DNA from: Pseudalgibacter ostreae
GTDB taxonomy: Bacteria; Bacteroidota; Bacteroidia; Flavobacteriales; Flavobacteriaceae
Length of the DNA: 64,000 bases
Assembly (NCBI RefSeq): GCF_042427585.1
Contig: NZ_JBHMFC010000010.1
Coordinates: 107,567-171,566, forward strand
Direction of reading: 5' to 3'
Each line of letters opens with the position of its first letter. Position 1 is the first letter of the stretch. The notes beneath the pieces are model-generated. The model had not been told where the DNA came from, did not search any database, and worked only from the letters and a program-made list of their open reading frames with translations. Position numbers and translations under genes: made by a program. Below, one piece after another: positions 63,821 to 64,000 of this stretch.

Positions 63821-63850
63821 AGAGAATCTAGAAATAGGTTCTCTTTTTTT
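63821..63850 (+). terminator. Original terminator of tRNA-fMet, displaced
   Basis: Stem AGAGAATCT (63821-63829) and AGGTTCTCT (63836-63844) with one G:T pair, 6-nt loop, then a T-run. It lies next to the displaced tRNA tail. Confidence 0.75.
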
Positions 63851-63881
63851 ATGCTGTAAATTAAGGGTTTACATGAATAAA

Positions 63882-63905
63882 GGGATCAAGGGATCAAGGG
63901 ATCAA
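63882..63905 (+). repeat. Three tandem copies of GGGATCAA
   Basis: A short 8-bp tandem repeat in the right chromosomal flank, 32 bp after the terminator. No function is apparent; possible replication-slippage site. The remaining flank to 64000 holds no gene. Confidence 0.7.
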
Positions 63906-64000
63906 GTCATAAAGTTGTGGGATTTTAAGATTATGCATAAATTGTTGTAAGTCTATATAGGAAGAACTCTACGTTTCTAACCCCTCTGAACTGCGCTCTA

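Noticed and set aside
63882..63905. Tandem GGGATCAA copies as a possible CRISPR or iteron array
   Set aside because: Only three 8-bp units without spacers and no nearby cas or rep gene; listed only as a simple repeat.

Overview
The window is bacterial DNA from the phylum Bacteroidota, most likely family Flavobacteriaceae. The chromosomal left third carries gliding-motility/type IX secretion genes gldK-gldL-gldM-gldN, SecG and LptE in flavobacterial form. Promoters fit the Bacteroidota -33 TTG / -7 TAnnTTTG pattern, and non-coding DNA is AT-rich. All protein calls come from reading motifs and overall similarity by eye; no database was searched.

Layout. (1) 1-21059 is core chromosome: groEL (cut by the window edge), groES, secG, a TPR-like gene, lptE, a sigma54-type regulator and miaB on the minus strand. 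Then, mostly on plus, come a membrane protein, topA, an arginase-fold protein with degenerate metal ligands, gldKLMN, a FAD oxidoreductase, a DUF983 protein (minus), an ABC-F ATPase, a leucine-rich-repeat protein and a small CPXCG zinc-ribbon protein. (2) At 21060 an initiator tRNA-fMet is the attachment site of an integrated conjugative element (ICE) of about 42.7 kb, bounded by 46-bp direct repeats at 21090-21135 and 63771-63816. (3) The right flank (63817-64000) holds the displaced tRNA tail's terminator and no gene.

The ICE reads left to right as: fabF with a tetR-like repressor; ssb, radC and a putative oriT; mobilisation genes (BfmA/MobA-like, relaxase, VirD4/TraG-like coupling protein); a tightly packed nine-gene defence operon on the minus strand (28787-41380); the conjugation operon traE-F-G-I-J-K-M-N plus a lipoprotein; a peptidoglycan amidase overlapped by a 30-residue amphipathic peptide gene; a large SF2 helicase; a DnaC-like ATPase, a replication-type protein and an excisionase-like HTH protein; the excision regulator rteC; a cargo zone (NTF2-like, membrane protein, AraC regulator, TetA-like MFS pump, VOC protein, SUMF1-domain protein, DHFR/RibD-like reductase and decayed genes); and a tyrosine integrase next to attR.

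The most interesting region is the defence operon. Its order is AbiEi-like antitoxin, AbiEii nucleotidyltransferase toxin, HsdM, HsdS, a DUF262 (ParB/GmrS-like) protein, an AAA15/DUF3696 ATPase, an unrecognised 257-residue protein, HsdR and a PP2C phosphatase. Neighbours overlap or lie within 17 bp throughout. A single promoter with GTTCA/TGAAC operator half-sites precedes it. Other notable points are a compensatory base-pair swap between the tRNA T-arms at the two att sites, a 22-bp repeat (two GTACAGAAT copies) at both ICE ends that overlies the integrase promoter, and paired palindromes before the mobilisation genes.
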